Shown: positions 25,198-34,134, counted from the first letter of the stretch. The stretch: DNA of 64,000 bases from Ramlibacter monticola (GCF_016722785.1 NZ_JAEQNE010000001.1:620001-684000); one strand, 5' to 3'. Numbers and translations: made by a program. The notes: generated by a model not told the origin, from the letters alone.

Positions 25198-25458
25198 CGA
25201 TGGATTATCCGCGCGGCGTCCGCTCTGGCCGGGTGCTGCCCGACTTCTCCGGGTCTGGTGCTGCAGGCCGCCCGCCGGGACCTGCCGCCTGCCGCAGGAA
25301 GTTGCGCGGCAGATCAGGAGAATTCCTAGGCCGAGCAGGCCGGCACGCCGGGGGCATTTCGGATTGCGCCGAGCACCTCAATCAGCGGCCTCCGATGGAG
25401 GGAAGCGGGGCGGCCGACCATAGTGGAGGCACATCGAGGTCACCGCAGGAGTTTCCAG

Positions 25459-25665
25459 ATGCATCCCTCCACCGCCACCCAGTTCCAGCTCCGCTACCGC
25501 TCCTTCTTCGACTCGGACAGCGGCTTTTCATTCCCCTGCGATGCCCGCGGCCATGTCGACATGGACGGCTTGAGCGAGCGCGCCCGCAACAACTACCTGT
25601 ACGCCCGGGCGATGGTGGGCAAGCAGCTCGACGTCCCCGCGATCGAGCCCGCCTCGCTGCACTGA
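25459..25665 (+). CDS. Small conserved-looking hypothetical protein
   Basis: 68 aa from ATG 25459 with CAGGAG nine bases upstream. It opens M-H-P-S-T-A-T-Q-F-Q-L-R-Y-R-S-F-F-D and has S-E-R-A-R-N-N-Y-L-Y-A-R-A-M-V-G near the C-terminus. No named domain is recognised. Composition and the ribosome site support a real gene. The next gene starts 32 nt later. Confidence 0.65.
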   Translation: MHPSTATQFQLRYRSFFDSDSGFSFPCDARGHVDMDGLSERARNNYLYARAMVGKQLDVPAIEPASLH

Positions 25666-25697
25666 TCTCCTGAACTCCCCGGTTTTCCACTCGGCAC

Positions 25698-26786
25698 GTG
25701 AGTCCCTCCCTCGCTGCGCTCTGCTGCCTGCAGCTCTGGAAACAGCGCGCCGCCATCCCTGGCGGCCTCGCCTTCGAGCCCCTGCTGCGCCTGATCGCGC
25801 TCGACCATTCGCCGGCGAGCCTGGCGCGCATCGACACCTTCCTCGAGGCGCTGCGCACCGCCAAGAAGCCGCAGCGCGACGCCTTCATCGCCGAGCGCGC
25901 CAGCCGCAACCTCCTGGACCTGCTGGCCATCTACGTCGGCGACGTGATCGGGCGCGCCCTGCGCTGCGCACCGGAGTGGCTGGCGCGGGCACCCGACGGC
26001 GCGGCCTCGCCTCCGGGCGAGGCGCGCAGCTTCGAGCACAGCCTCGTGTGCAACTTCCCGGGGACAGCGACCTGCCCCGGCGAGTACGCGCCCCTGACGC
26101 CGATCTGCGCCCGGCTCTTCACGGCGAACCGCGACCACGGCGTGGCGTCCAGCGCGGGCGCGCTGCTGCCGGCCGCGCTGCGCGGCAGCCGCGCGCCGCT
26201 GCCGCCCGCACCCGGATTCGGCTATCCACTGCGCCTGCAGGAGGCGCTGGCGCGCTGTAGCTCCCTGGAGCGCACAGCCCTGGACCTCGCACCCCCGTCC
26301 CCGGCGGCGCACGGCGCTCTGAGTTCATTCTTCGCCGCAGCCCCCGAGGTGCTGCGTTCCGGGCACGTCGCCTGGGGCGTGGCGGTGCAGGTAGACGAGG
26401 CGCTGGTCCGCCCGCGGGCCGAGGGTGGCGGACTGGGCGACGTCGTGTACGACCCGCTCGGCCGGGCGCCGGCGACGGCGCTGGAAGACGTGTCGGAGGT
26501 GCTCCGCGCGCTGCAGGATCAACCGGTCGCGGAGCCGAGCTTGCCGGAGTTCTCGGCCTGGCTTGCGGGCGCAAGGCCCGCGGCGTCCGGGCTCGACGTT
26601 CCCGCCCTGATCAGCCCCTACCCGTTGAAGATCGCCGAGACCTGGTTCGCGCACCGTCACTTGCCCGGCGCGGTGCTGACGCCCCGCGCCTTCCCGGTGG
26701 TGACCAGCAAAGACCACCCGGGCGTCGTGCTGTTCCTGCCGGCCAAGTTGTGGCCGGCGGGGCTGCTACAGGCCTGGTGCGCGTGA
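25698..26786 (+). CDS. Hypothetical protein, possibly cytosolic
   Basis: 362 aa from GTG 25698. No ribosome site is obvious, and the real start may lie further in. There is no signal peptide or clear transmembrane segment. The N-terminal ~100 residues are helical (A-R-I-D-T-F-L-E-A-L-R-T). The middle contains C-N-F-P-G-T-A-T-C-P-G-E-Y and the C-terminal quarter L-P-G-A-V-L-T-P-R-A-F-P-V-V-T. I do not recognise the family. It may be co-transcribed with the small gene before it. Confidence 0.6.
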   Translation: MSPSLAALCCLQLWKQRAAIPGGLAFEPLLRLIALDHSPASLARIDTFLEALRTAKKPQRDAFIAERASRNLLDLLAIYVGDVIGRALRCAPEWLARAPDGAASPPGEARSFEHSLVCNFPGTATCPGEYAPLTPICARLFTANRDHGVASSAGALLPAALRGSRAPLPPAPGFGYPLRLQEALARCSSLERTALDLAPPSPAAHGALSSFFAAAPEVLRSGHVAWGVAVQVDEALVRPRAEGGGLGDVVYDPLGRAPATALEDVSEVLRALQDQPVAEPSLPEFSAWLAGARPAASGLDVPALISPYPLKIAETWFAHRHLPGAVLTPRAFPVVTSKDHPGVVLFLPAKLWPAGLLQAWCA

Positions 26787-27056
26787 GCGCCGACTGCTTG
26801 CTCACCCCAATTCTTTCAGCTAGCGTCGCGAGTTCTTCGATCTGCAGCGGATGTGTGTCGCTCGACCTGACCTGCACGCGCTCTTCCCGGTGCAAGCCGC
26901 AATCGCTTTGCATGCCTTGACTCCAGGCTTGCCTGTCTGAGCAAGCTGTGGTCTCGCCTCGACCAGCCCCGCCTGGGGAGGCCGGCAAAGAGTACGGACC
27001 GTCATTCACACCAGCCCCGCGGTGCCAAGGCCTGCCCTCATCGGGTTTTCCCCAAG
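26787..27056. other. Intergenic region with a possible phosphatase-like trace
   Basis: No supported gene. On the minus strand around 26800-26868, D-T-H-P-L-Q-I-E-E-L is reminiscent of the N-terminus of bacterial CDKN3-like phosphatases, but the frame runs into the neighbouring gene and lacks the C-x5-R loop. Confidence 0.3.
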
Positions 27057-27112
27057 TTGCCGTGACACCGGCACACTCCCTATATTCTGGTCAGTCCAAT
27101 TTGGTCAGACCA
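27057..27112 (+). promoter_or_regulatory. Promoter with tandem FCD-type operators before the sugar-acid operon
   Basis: A -35-like TTGCCG (27057-27062) and a -10 TATATT (27081-27086) are spaced by 18 bp. Right after them lie TGGTCAGTCCA (27088-27098) and the perfect palindrome TGGTCAGACCA (27102-27112), which fit the TGGTnnnACCA consensus of FadR/GntR FCD regulators. The second site ends one base before the regulator start codon, implying autorepression. Confidence 0.65.
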
Positions 27113-27113
27113 G

Positions 27114-27833
27114 TTGACAGAATCTTCTCTCGTCATCGCCAAGCTGCTGCCGCTGATCCGCGACCGCGGCTACGTGTCGGGTGAGCGTATTGGCTCCGAG
27201 CGCGAGTTGGCTGAACGCTTCGAAGTCAGCCGCCCGATCCTGCGGGAGGCGCTCTCTGTGCTGGAGTCGATGCGCGTGATCGAACGTCGACCGCAGTCGG
27301 GTATCTACATGCGCGATACGCGCGAGGTGTCGCTCGACTTGCTTGCGCTGGAGTCCGACTTGGGCCTGCCGCTGTCGATGCAGGATGTGCGCGACCTCAA
27401 CGAGTTCCGGCAGATGCTGGAGGTGCAAGCCATCGGCCTGGCCTGCCGCAACCGCAGCGACGAGGACCTCGCCGCCATCGATGCGATCCTGCAACTCTCG
27501 CAGCAGCGGCTGACCGCAGGCGAATCTCTCGCGGCGCAGGATGCGGATTTCCACATGGCGATCTGTGCGGCCAGCGGCAACCAGCTGATCCGGCGCGCGG
27601 CGCACTCCTTCTGGCTGGCGTCCGCGGCGCGTCGCGAACTCTACTTCGCCAACCCTGAGAATGCGCGCCGCTCACTGCGCCAGCACCGCGCGCTTCGCGA
27701 CGCGATCGGCGCCCGGGACACGACAGCCGCAATGGAAGTGCTGGGACAGCACCTGGGCAACGTCGAACGCTTCTGGCTGGCTCATGTCGGTGCGCAGGGC
27801 GGCGTCAGCACGAGCAAGAGGAAATCACAGTGA
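27114..27833 (+). CDS. GntR family (FadR/FCD) regulator of the sugar-acid operon
   Basis: 239 aa from TTG 27114, directly after the operator. The HTH contains G-S-E-R-E-L-A-E-R-F-E-V-S-R-P-I-L-R-E-A-L, and the wing is R-P-Q-S-G-I-Y. The FCD domain has L-N-E-F-R-Q-M-L-E, D-A-D-F-H-M-A-I and H-R-A-L-R-D-A-I. It is the first gene of its own operon. Its TGA overlaps the GTG of the dehydrogenase (GTGA), so it is translationally coupled. It probably represses the operon until a sugar acid or its catabolite binds the FCD domain. Confidence 0.92.
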   Translation: MTESSLVIAKLLPLIRDRGYVSGERIGSERELAERFEVSRPILREALSVLESMRVIERRPQSGIYMRDTREVSLDLLALESDLGLPLSMQDVRDLNEFRQMLEVQAIGLACRNRSDEDLAAIDAILQLSQQRLTAGESLAAQDADFHMAICAASGNQLIRRAAHSFWLASAARRELYFANPENARRSLRQHRALRDAIGARDTTAAMEVLGQHLGNVERFWLAHVGAQGGVSTSKRKSQ

Positions 27834-28825
27834 CGCGACCACGGGTCCTCCTGACCAACCCGATCGACGCGCAGGTCGCGGCCGAACTGGGCCGCCACGC
27901 CGAGGTGCTGACTGCCTCTGCGCAGGACCCGGATTCCCTTCGCCGCGAGGCCCGCGACGCCGACTACCTGATCGTGCGGGCGCAACTGCCAGAGGACATC
28001 TTCGCGCAGGCGCCGCGATTGCGGGCGGCCGTGCGCCACGGCGCAGGGCTGGACATGATCCCGATGGCCGCGGCCACTCGGCGCGGCGTGGCGGTGGCCA
28101 ACGTCCCGGGCGTGAACGCCGCGACCGTCGCCGAATACGCAGTCGGCCAGATGCTGAACCTGGCTCGCATGCTGCCGCGCATCGACACACTGCTGCGCAC
28201 CGAATCCTGGGCAGCGGCGCGCCAGTGCGCCGACGACTCCACCGACCTGGGGGGCAAGACGATCGCCATCGTCGGCATGGGCCAGATCGGGCAGTCGCTC
28301 GCCCGCATCTGCTCGCTCGGATTCGGCATGCGCGTGCTTGGCGTGCGCCGTTCGCCGCAGGCGGACACTGCCACCACGCGCTTCGTCACCCTGGAGCAGG
28401 CGCTGCCCGAAGCCGACTACCTGGTCATGGCCTGCCCGCTCACTCCGGAAACGCGCGGGCTCATCGGCCCGGCCGAACTGGCGCGACTGAAGCCGGGCGC
28501 GCGCCTGGTCAATGTGGCGCGCGGGCCGGTCATCGACGAAGCCGCCTTGGTCGAGGCGCTGCGCTCCGGGCGACTGGCGGGCGCGGCGCTCGATGTCTTC
28601 GAGACCCAGCCCTTGCCCGAGGCATCGCCACTGCGGAGCCTGCCGAACGTGTTGCTGTCGCCGCACCTGGCCGGCATCACCCGGGAGAGCATGCGCCGCA
28701 TGAGCGAAGGCGTGCTGTCGCAACTGCTCGCCATGTTCTCCGGGCAGTTGCCTGTCCATCTCTGCAACCCCGAAGCCGGCGCCGCCATCCTGGCGCGCTG
28801 GGCCTCCCTCTCCAAGCAAACATGA
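27830..28825 (+). CDS. D-isomer-specific 2-hydroxyacid dehydrogenase
   Basis: 331 aa from GTG 27830. The NAD-binding domain has G-M-G-Q-I-G followed by a basic V-R-R-S. The catalytic Arg lies in N-V-A-R-G-P-V-I-D-E, the Glu follows in F-E-T-Q, and the His is in S-P-H-L-A-G-I-T. The basic residues after the second strand hint at NADP or NADPH use. It would interconvert a 2-oxoacid and a D-2-hydroxyacid. With the enolase-superfamily enzyme it suggests oxidation or dehydration of an aldonic/aldaric or related hydroxyacid. The start and stop overlap both neighbours by 4 nt. Confidence 0.9.
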   Translation: MTRPRVLLTNPIDAQVAAELGRHAEVLTASAQDPDSLRREARDADYLIVRAQLPEDIFAQAPRLRAAVRHGAGLDMIPMAAATRRGVAVANVPGVNAATVAEYAVGQMLNLARMLPRIDTLLRTESWAAARQCADDSTDLGGKTIAIVGMGQIGQSLARICSLGFGMRVLGVRRSPQADTATTRFVTLEQALPEADYLVMACPLTPETRGLIGPAELARLKPGARLVNVARGPVIDEAALVEALRSGRLAGAALDVFETQPLPEASPLRSLPNVLLSPHLAGITRESMRRMSEGVLSQLLAMFSGQLPVHLCNPEAGAAILARWASLSKQT

Positions 28826-29988
28826 AGATCAAGAGCATCCTGGCCCGCTGGGTCCACGTCCCCATCCCCTACGAGAAGCAGCACGTCTCCGACTTCGGCC
28901 GGGTCGCCTCCTTCGACTCCGTCATCGTGCGCGTCGAGACCGAGTGCGGCATCGTCGGCTGGGGCGAGGCCAAGGAGGAGGTCGGCAGCGAGGGCAACAG
29001 CCACGGGCTGGTGGCCATCATCAACCAGAAGTTCGGCCCGGCGCTGGTCGGCGAGGACCCGCGCGACATCAACCGCCTGTGGGAGCAGATGTACAGCGGC
29101 TGCCGCGGCCACTACGCGCTGCGCGAGGCCCATGTATTCCCGATCCTGGGACGCCGCGGGGTGTCGGTCTCCGCCATCAGCGGCATCGACATGGCGCTGT
29201 GGGACATCCTGGGCAAGAGCCTGAATGCACCCGTGTGGCGTCTGCTCGGTGGACGCAAGGCGCAGCGCATGGCGGCCTACGCCTCCGGCGGCTGGGCCGA
29301 TGCGCAGAACATCGGCCGGCAACTGCAGGGCTACGTCGACGCCGGCGGCTTCAAGGCGGTGAAGATGCGGGTGGGCGTGATCGACGGCGACCCGGTGAAC
29401 TCTGCGCGGCGGGTGCGCGCCGCACGCGAGGAGCTCGGGCCGGACATCGGCATCGCCTGCGACGCGCATGGCACCTACACGGTGGCAGAGGCCAAGCGCT
29501 TTTGCCGGCTGGTGGAGGACTGCAACCTGTTGTGGTTCGAGGAGCCCGTCACCGCCGACGACAAGCGCGGCATGGCCGAGGTGCGCGCCTCCACCGCCAT
29601 CCCGATCGCGGCCGGCGAGAGCGAGTTCAACCGATTCGACTTCCGTGACCTCGCGGAGCTGCGCGCGGCCGACGTGTTTCAGCCAGACTTGGCGATCTGC
29701 GGCGGCATTTCGGAGGCGATGCGCATCGGCGCGATCGCCTCGGCGGCCAACATCAAGCTGGCGCCGCACCTGTGGACCGGCGCGCTCGCGTTCGCCGCGG
29801 GCATGCACGTGGCGGCGGCCTCGCCCGCCGGCTGGCTGCTCGAATACTCGCTGGGCGCCAATCCGCTGCTGCACGAACTGGCGGTCGAGCAGTTCACCGT
29901 CAGCGACGGTCTGCTGGAGATCCCGGAGCGGCCAGGCCTCGGCGTGACCGTGCGCGAGGAGTTCGTGCAGCGCCATCAACTCGCCTGA
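28822..29988 (+). CDS. Enolase-superfamily dehydratase/racemase (mandelate racemase subgroup)
   Basis: 388 aa, ATG overlapping the previous TGA (ATGA). Metal ligands are Asp214 (C-D-A-H-G), Glu240 (W-F-E-E-P) and Glu266 (A-G-E-S-E-F). The base side shows Lys181-x-Arg183 (V-K-M-R-V) instead of the usual K-x-K. His316 lies in A-P-H-L-W-T-G. This pattern fits Mg2+-dependent acid sugar dehydratases (gluconate, galactarate and similar). The operon also supplies a hydroxyacid dehydrogenase and two Bug receptors. The actual substrate is undetermined. Confidence 0.9.
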   Translation: MKIKSILARWVHVPIPYEKQHVSDFGRVASFDSVIVRVETECGIVGWGEAKEEVGSEGNSHGLVAIINQKFGPALVGEDPRDINRLWEQMYSGCRGHYALREAHVFPILGRRGVSVSAISGIDMALWDILGKSLNAPVWRLLGGRKAQRMAAYASGGWADAQNIGRQLQGYVDAGGFKAVKMRVGVIDGDPVNSARRVRAAREELGPDIGIACDAHGTYTVAEAKRFCRLVEDCNLLWFEEPVTADDKRGMAEVRASTAIPIAAGESEFNRFDFRDLAELRAADVFQPDLAICGGISEAMRIGAIASAANIKLAPHLWTGALAFAAGMHVAAASPAGWLLEYSLGANPLLHELAVEQFTVSDGLLEIPERPGLGVTVREEFVQRHQLA

Positions 29989-30025
29989 CCGCGCGTCGAG
30001 AGCAGACAGAAAGAGGGGACAAACC

Positions 30026-31006
30026 ATGCGCGCTACATCTTCCATCCGCCGCGGCCTGCTGGCGCTCGCGGCGCTGGCCATCGGCTGCTGCGCCACCGGT
30101 GCGCAGGCACAGGCCTATCCGCAGAAGCCGGTGAAGCTGGTGGTGCCCTTCGCGGCCGGCGGCACGACCAGCATCCTGGCCCGCCTGCTGGCCGAACGAC
30201 TGACCCAGGGGCTGGGGCAGCCCTTTGTGGTCGACAACCGTCCCGGCGCCGGGGGCAACGTGGGCATGGATGCCGTCGCGAAGGCGGACCCGGATGGCTA
30301 CACCCTGCTGATGGGACCGATCGGACTTGCGATCAATCCCGCGCTCTACCCGAAGATGGCGTTCGACCCGCAGCGGGACTTCGCGCCGATCGGGCTTTAC
30401 GCGGGAGTGCCCAACCTGCTGGTGGTTCATCCCTCCGTGCCAGCCAACAACGTCGCGGAGCTCATCGCCCATGCCCGCGCGAACCCCGGCAAGCTGGCCT
30501 ATGCCTCCAATGGCAACGGCACTTCGAGCCACCTTGCAGCGGAGATGCTCAAGGCCGCCGCGGGGCTCTACATCCTGCACATTCCTTACCGTGGGGGTGC
30601 CCCCGCGATGCAGGACTTGCTGGCCGGCCAGGTGCAGATGCTGTTCGATCAGATGCCCGCGGTGCTGCCGCAGGTGCAGGGTGGACGGGTCCGGGCCCTC
30701 GGCGTGTCCAGCACCAAGCGTTCGGCGGCCGCGCCGGACGTACCAGCCATTGCCGAGAGCCTCAAGGGTTTCGACATGACGGTGTGGTTCGGGATCCTGG
30801 CGCCCAAAGGCACGCCAACGCAGATCGTGACGCGGCTCAATGCGGAGATGCTGAAGGTGCTGAACGATCCTGCTTTCCAGGCGCAGCTGGCGAAGATGGG
30901 CGTGACCCCGATGCCCAGCTCGCCGGAGGAGTTCGCACGCTACATCACCGCAGAGACGACTCGTTGGGCGCGGGTGGTGAAGGACTCCGGCGCCCGCATC
31001 GATTGA
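30026..31006 (+). CDS. Bug/TctC-type periplasmic substrate receptor 1
   Basis: 326 aa with AGAGGGG upstream. The Sec signal peptide ends G-A-Q-A-Q-A. Bug landmarks are Y-P-Q-K-P-V-K-L-V-V-P-F-A-A-G-G-T, N-R-P-G-A-G-G-N-V-G, D-P-D-G-Y-T-L-L and I-P-Y-R-G-G-A-P-A. The protein would bind a carboxylate in the periplasm. No TctA/TctB membrane partners follow in the operon. Confidence 0.92.
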   Translation: MRATSSIRRGLLALAALAIGCCATGAQAQAYPQKPVKLVVPFAAGGTTSILARLLAERLTQGLGQPFVVDNRPGAGGNVGMDAVAKADPDGYTLLMGPIGLAINPALYPKMAFDPQRDFAPIGLYAGVPNLLVVHPSVPANNVAELIAHARANPGKLAYASNGNGTSSHLAAEMLKAAAGLYILHIPYRGGAPAMQDLLAGQVQMLFDQMPAVLPQVQGGRVRALGVSSTKRSAAAPDVPAIAESLKGFDMTVWFGILAPKGTPTQIVTRLNAEMLKVLNDPAFQAQLAKMGVTPMPSSPEEFARYITAETTRWARVVKDSGARID

Positions 31007-31026
31007 CACAACCAGGAGACAAGAGA

Positions 31027-32025
31027 ATGCCCTCGCCGACCAAACGCGCTGCATTGCGCCTGCTTGCCCTCGCCTCCCTCACTGCCGTCGCTGCCGTCGC
31101 GGCGCCGGCCGCGCTCGCCCAGAGCGATTTTCCGAACAAGCCACTGCGCATCATCGTTCCCTTTCCCCCGGGTGGAGCCAGCGACCAGCTCGCGCGCATG
31201 GCGGGCCAGCACCTGGCGTCCGCGCTCGGCCAGGCGGTCACGGTGGAGAACAAGCCCGGCGCCGGCGGCAACATCGGCGCCGAGGCCGGCGCCAAGGCGG
31301 CGCCCGACGGATACACACTGCTGCTGGCGGCCGCCGGCTTCATGGCCGCGAATCCGTCGATCTATCCAAAGCTGAACTACAACTCGGCCACCGATTTCCA
31401 GCCGATCACCTTGCTGGTGAAGGCGCCGCTGTTGCTGGCGGTGAACCCGAAGGTGCCGGCGCAGAACGTGCGCGAGTTCATCGAGCTGGCGAAGCGCTCG
31501 CCCGGCAAGATCTCGTTGGCGAACGGTGGCACCGGAACGGCCCAGCACCTCGGCGGCGTCCACTTCGCAATGACGGCCGGGGTGGACGTGAACCACGTGC
31601 CCTACAAGGGCAGCGCGCCGGCGACCAACGACCTGCTGGGCGGGCAGGTCGACGCCTCGATCGACAATCTCGTGACGCTTGTGCCCCACGTGAAGGCAGG
31701 CAAGGTGCGCGCGCTGGCCGTGTCTTCGCTCCAGCGCGTGCCGGCGCTGCCTGACGTGCCGACCCTGACCGAGTCAGGGCTGGCCGGCTTCGAGGACGGC
31801 ACCTGGTACGGCATCGTCGCGCCCAAGGGCACGCCGGCTCCGATCGTGGAGAAGTTGCACGCGGAATTGACGCGCCTGCTGGCACAGCCCGAGACCAAGG
31901 ACAAGTTGGTTTCCATGGGCCTGCAGTCTTCCGGCATGGGACCCGCTGATTTCGGCAAGCTGATTTCCAGCGACATCGCGAAGTACCGAGATATCGTCAA
32001 GGCGGCGAACGTGCGGGCGGACTGA
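31027..32025 (+). CDS. Bug/TctC-type periplasmic substrate receptor 2
   Basis: 332 aa from ATG 31027 (CAGGAGA upstream), 20 nt after receptor 1. The signal peptide ends A-A-L-A-Q. It has P-L-R-I-I-V-P-F-P-P-G-G-A, N-K-P-G-A-G-G-N-I-G, A-P-D-G-Y-T-L-L and V-P-Y-K-G-S-A-P-A. It is clearly divergent from receptor 1, so the pair may bind different substrates of the same pathway. A hairpin with TTT follows the stop, closing the operon. Confidence 0.92.
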   Translation: MPSPTKRAALRLLALASLTAVAAVAAPAALAQSDFPNKPLRIIVPFPPGGASDQLARMAGQHLASALGQAVTVENKPGAGGNIGAEAGAKAAPDGYTLLLAAAGFMAANPSIYPKLNYNSATDFQPITLLVKAPLLLAVNPKVPAQNVREFIELAKRSPGKISLANGGTGTAQHLGGVHFAMTAGVDVNHVPYKGSAPATNDLLGGQVDASIDNLVTLVPHVKAGKVRALAVSSLQRVPALPDVPTLTESGLAGFEDGTWYGIVAPKGTPAPIVEKLHAELTRLLAQPETKDKLVSMGLQSSGMGPADFGKLISSDIAKYRDIVKAANVRAD

Positions 32026-32050
32026 CCCAGTTGTTCAGGCCACTCCCGGC

Positions 32051-32071
32051 CCGCGAGCGGCCTCGCGGTTT
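32051..32071 (+). terminator. Intrinsic-type terminator of the sugar-acid operon
   Basis: CCGCGAG-CGGC-CTCGCGG followed by TTT, a seven-base perfect stem 26 nt after the second Bug receptor stop codon. Confidence 0.65.
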
Positions 32072-32302
32072 CAGTCAGCGGTGCTGCGCTGCTTACGGGT
32101 CAGTTCGCGAATGACCCAACAGCCACCATGGCGCATCCCTTGCGCCGGCCTCCCGAGCAGCGTAAACCTTCGGCTGCGCGAGCGCCACCTTGGCGGCCAA
32201 CGCGCCGCGAGAGGGTCAACCCGTCCGTTCACCGCCGGTGAAAGTTCTTCCCTGAGCGGCGGCGCTGGTGGTCGTTTCGACCATGCAATGGAGCGAAGTC
32301 AC

Positions 32303-32536
32303 ATGGAAGCCTCGAACCACACGCTCAAGGACCTTTTCGGCCAGCTTGGCTTGCCCGACTCGCCTGAGGACATCGAAGGCTTCATCTCAATGCATCGGCC
32401 GCTTGATGGGGGCGTCCGGCTCGCGGACGCCCCGTTCTGGACCTCGTCGCAGGCGATTTTTCTGCGCGAGGAGCTCAACGAAGACGCTGACTGGGCCGAA
32501 CTGGTCGATCAACTCAACCTGCGCCTGAGGGAATAG
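32303..32536 (+). CDS. DUF2789 family small protein
   Basis: 77 aa from ATG 32303, with GGAG about 9 nt upstream. The sequence opens with L-K-D-L-F-G-Q-L-G-L-P and ends W-A-E-L-V-D-Q-L-N-L-R-L-R, as in the short helical DUF2789 proteins. It is acidic and cytosolic, with unknown function. It is separated from the preceding operon by a terminator. Confidence 0.8.
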   Translation: MEASNHTLKDLFGQLGLPDSPEDIEGFISMHRPLDGGVRLADAPFWTSSQAIFLREELNEDADWAELVDQLNLRLRE

Positions 32537-32915
32537 CAGAACACTCCTGCCGGAGCGTCGCAAAGTGCCTGGCCCGCTTTAAGTCGCAGGGCTGAAAGCG
32601 CTGCGTCCACAAGCTGACTGCATAGAACGCCTCAGGGCCAGGTGGGAGCCTGAAGAACACAGTTCACGAGCGAATCAACTGAGGCAAGCGCCTCGCCGTG
32701 CAGGCGACTGGCAGCGCCAATCTATCGCAAGTTTGCAAAAACAGGCGCCAAGGAGTGCGGCCAACTACCGCGGAGGCTCGACGGCTGCTCGTGGCCGGAC
32801 TTTGCCAATCCCGTAATCGCTTGCCAGAGGCAGCGCAGGCGACCTGACTTCCGAGATCGACCCCTGGCAGCCGGCTCCCTCTGAACTCCTGCCCCGTGCG
32901 AGGTACCGAATCAGC
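32537..32915. other. Intergenic region
   Basis: About 380 bp without a supported gene. It contains a second exact copy of GGCTGCTCGTGGCCGG at 32783-32798. Confidence 0.55.
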
Positions 32916-33266
32916 CTATTTCGGTAGGGCCTGAACCCACATCCCCATCCGCTCGGTCACCACCGCGCCGACGACCGCCCGCCAGACGGATGCCCCTTCC
33001 AGGTGAAGTTCGGCGCGAATCAGGTGCTGCACCCAGTCTGGTGAACTGGTGAGGGTACTCAGTTGCTGGGGCGTCCCTTTGATCAGGAAGAAGCCGTTGA
33101 ACACGCCGCCGTGGGGCTCGATCAGCACCGGCTCGAAAGACTCGATGGCCCCGCCGGCGATCTGTTCTTGCAGATACGCGCTGAAATCCTGGAAGTGAGC
33201 TGCGCTCAAATGCTCTCGTCCTGGGAGAGAGCGGTTCCAGCCGAAAAGGACTGCATTTGCGCTCAT
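32916..33266 (-). CDS. Hypothetical protein, ferredoxin-like fold suspected
   Basis: 116 aa from ATG 33266 with AAGGAG six bases upstream. It begins S-A-N-A-V-L-F-G-W-N-R and continues F-E-P-V-L-I-E-P-H-G-G and G-F-F-L-I-K-G-T-P-Q-Q-L. Similar small proteins are annotated only as hypothetical. Alternating strands and helices suggest a ligand-binding alpha/beta sandwich. No partner gene is nearby. Confidence 0.7.
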   Translation of the reverse strand: MSANAVLFGWNRSLPGREHLSAAHFQDFSAYLQEQIAGGAIESFEPVLIEPHGGVFNGFFLIKGTPQQLSTLTSSPDWVQHLIRAELHLEGASVWRAVVGAVVTERMGMWVQALPK

Positions 33267-33422
33267 CGTTGGCTCCTTCGATACGAGTTGAGGGATCGCG
33301 CGTGGCGGGCGAACGCGCCTGCGGATAGCCTTGTATTCCCGTGAGCGGGGTGCGTCAATGCTTTCAACTGGGTAGTCGCGATCGCCGATTGCTTGCCTTG
33401 GCGTTGACACCAGTGCTTGAGG

Positions 33423-33748
33423 GCAAGTTGGTCGCGCTCGGCGTAAGCAGTGCGCGCCGCTCCGGGATGCTCCCGGACGTTCCGACGATCGCGGAGGCTG
33501 GCGTCGGTGGATTGGAGGACACGATTTGGTATGGGGTGTGGGCGCCGGCCGGGACCGATCACGAGATGGTGGACGAGCTTTCGAGGGACATCACCCGCGC
33601 GCTGGCAGCGCCCGACGTGCGTGAACGACTCACAAGGTCGGGCGCCGAAGCGATGAGCATGACGCCCGCCGAGTTCACCCGCTTTGTGCGCAGCGAGATG
33701 GAAGGCGCAACCCGGGTTGTCAAGGCAGCAGGGATCAAGCCGCAATAA
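33423..33748 (+). pseudogene. C-terminal remnant of a Bug/TctC receptor
   Basis: About 108 codons corresponding to the last third of a Bug protein: K-L-V-A-L-G-V-S-S-A-R-R, P-D-V-P-T-I-A-E-A-G-V and W-A-P-A-G-T, ending near T-R-V-V-K-A-A-G. The signal peptide and first domain are absent, and upstream codons show no resemblance. It is a 5'-truncated gene fragment. Confidence 0.8.
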
Positions 33749-33765
33749 GCCCTTGGAGCGTCGTC

Positions 33766-33972
33766 TCAGCGTCGCGCCTTCTTGCGCGCACGGGGTGTGG
33801 GCGGCCGGGGTGCCCAGAAGTCCAGGAACTGCCGCATCGTTTCGGCCTGCGCGGTCGCGATCTGTCGCTTGGCGGCGGCGGTCGCCGTGCCGCGAGCGGC
33901 TCCGGCGGACCTGTTCGCCGCGCTCAGCCACATGCTCATGAAAGGGTTCTTGCTGGTCCAGGGATTGGGCAT
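33766..33972 (-). CDS. Small basic hypothetical protein
   Basis: 68 aa starting M-P-N-P-W-T-S-K-N-P-F-M-S-M-W-L-S-A-A-N, with an alanine-rich helix and a basic R-A-R-K-K-A-R-R tail. Small proteins beginning N-P-W...N-P-F-M-S-M-W-L-S-A-N are recurrent in Burkholderiales, from memory. The function is unknown; the basic tail suggests nucleic acid or polymer-granule contact. Confidence 0.6.
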   Translation of the reverse strand: MPNPWTSKNPFMSMWLSAANRSAGAARGTATAAAKRQIATAQAETMRQFLDFWAPRPPTPRARKKARR

Positions 33973-34134
33973 GATGTGTGCATTTCGTGAGTGTGCACCG
34001 AGCATGGCGCCGGTGATGCGGCACCGCCCCCCGGCACCGGCTTGAACGCTGGTGGCCGATGTCCTACGTTGGTGGCGTAGGGAGGTGGCGGGCGAAGGGG
34101 TGGCCAATGCGATCCCGGCACGGCACCCTATTGG

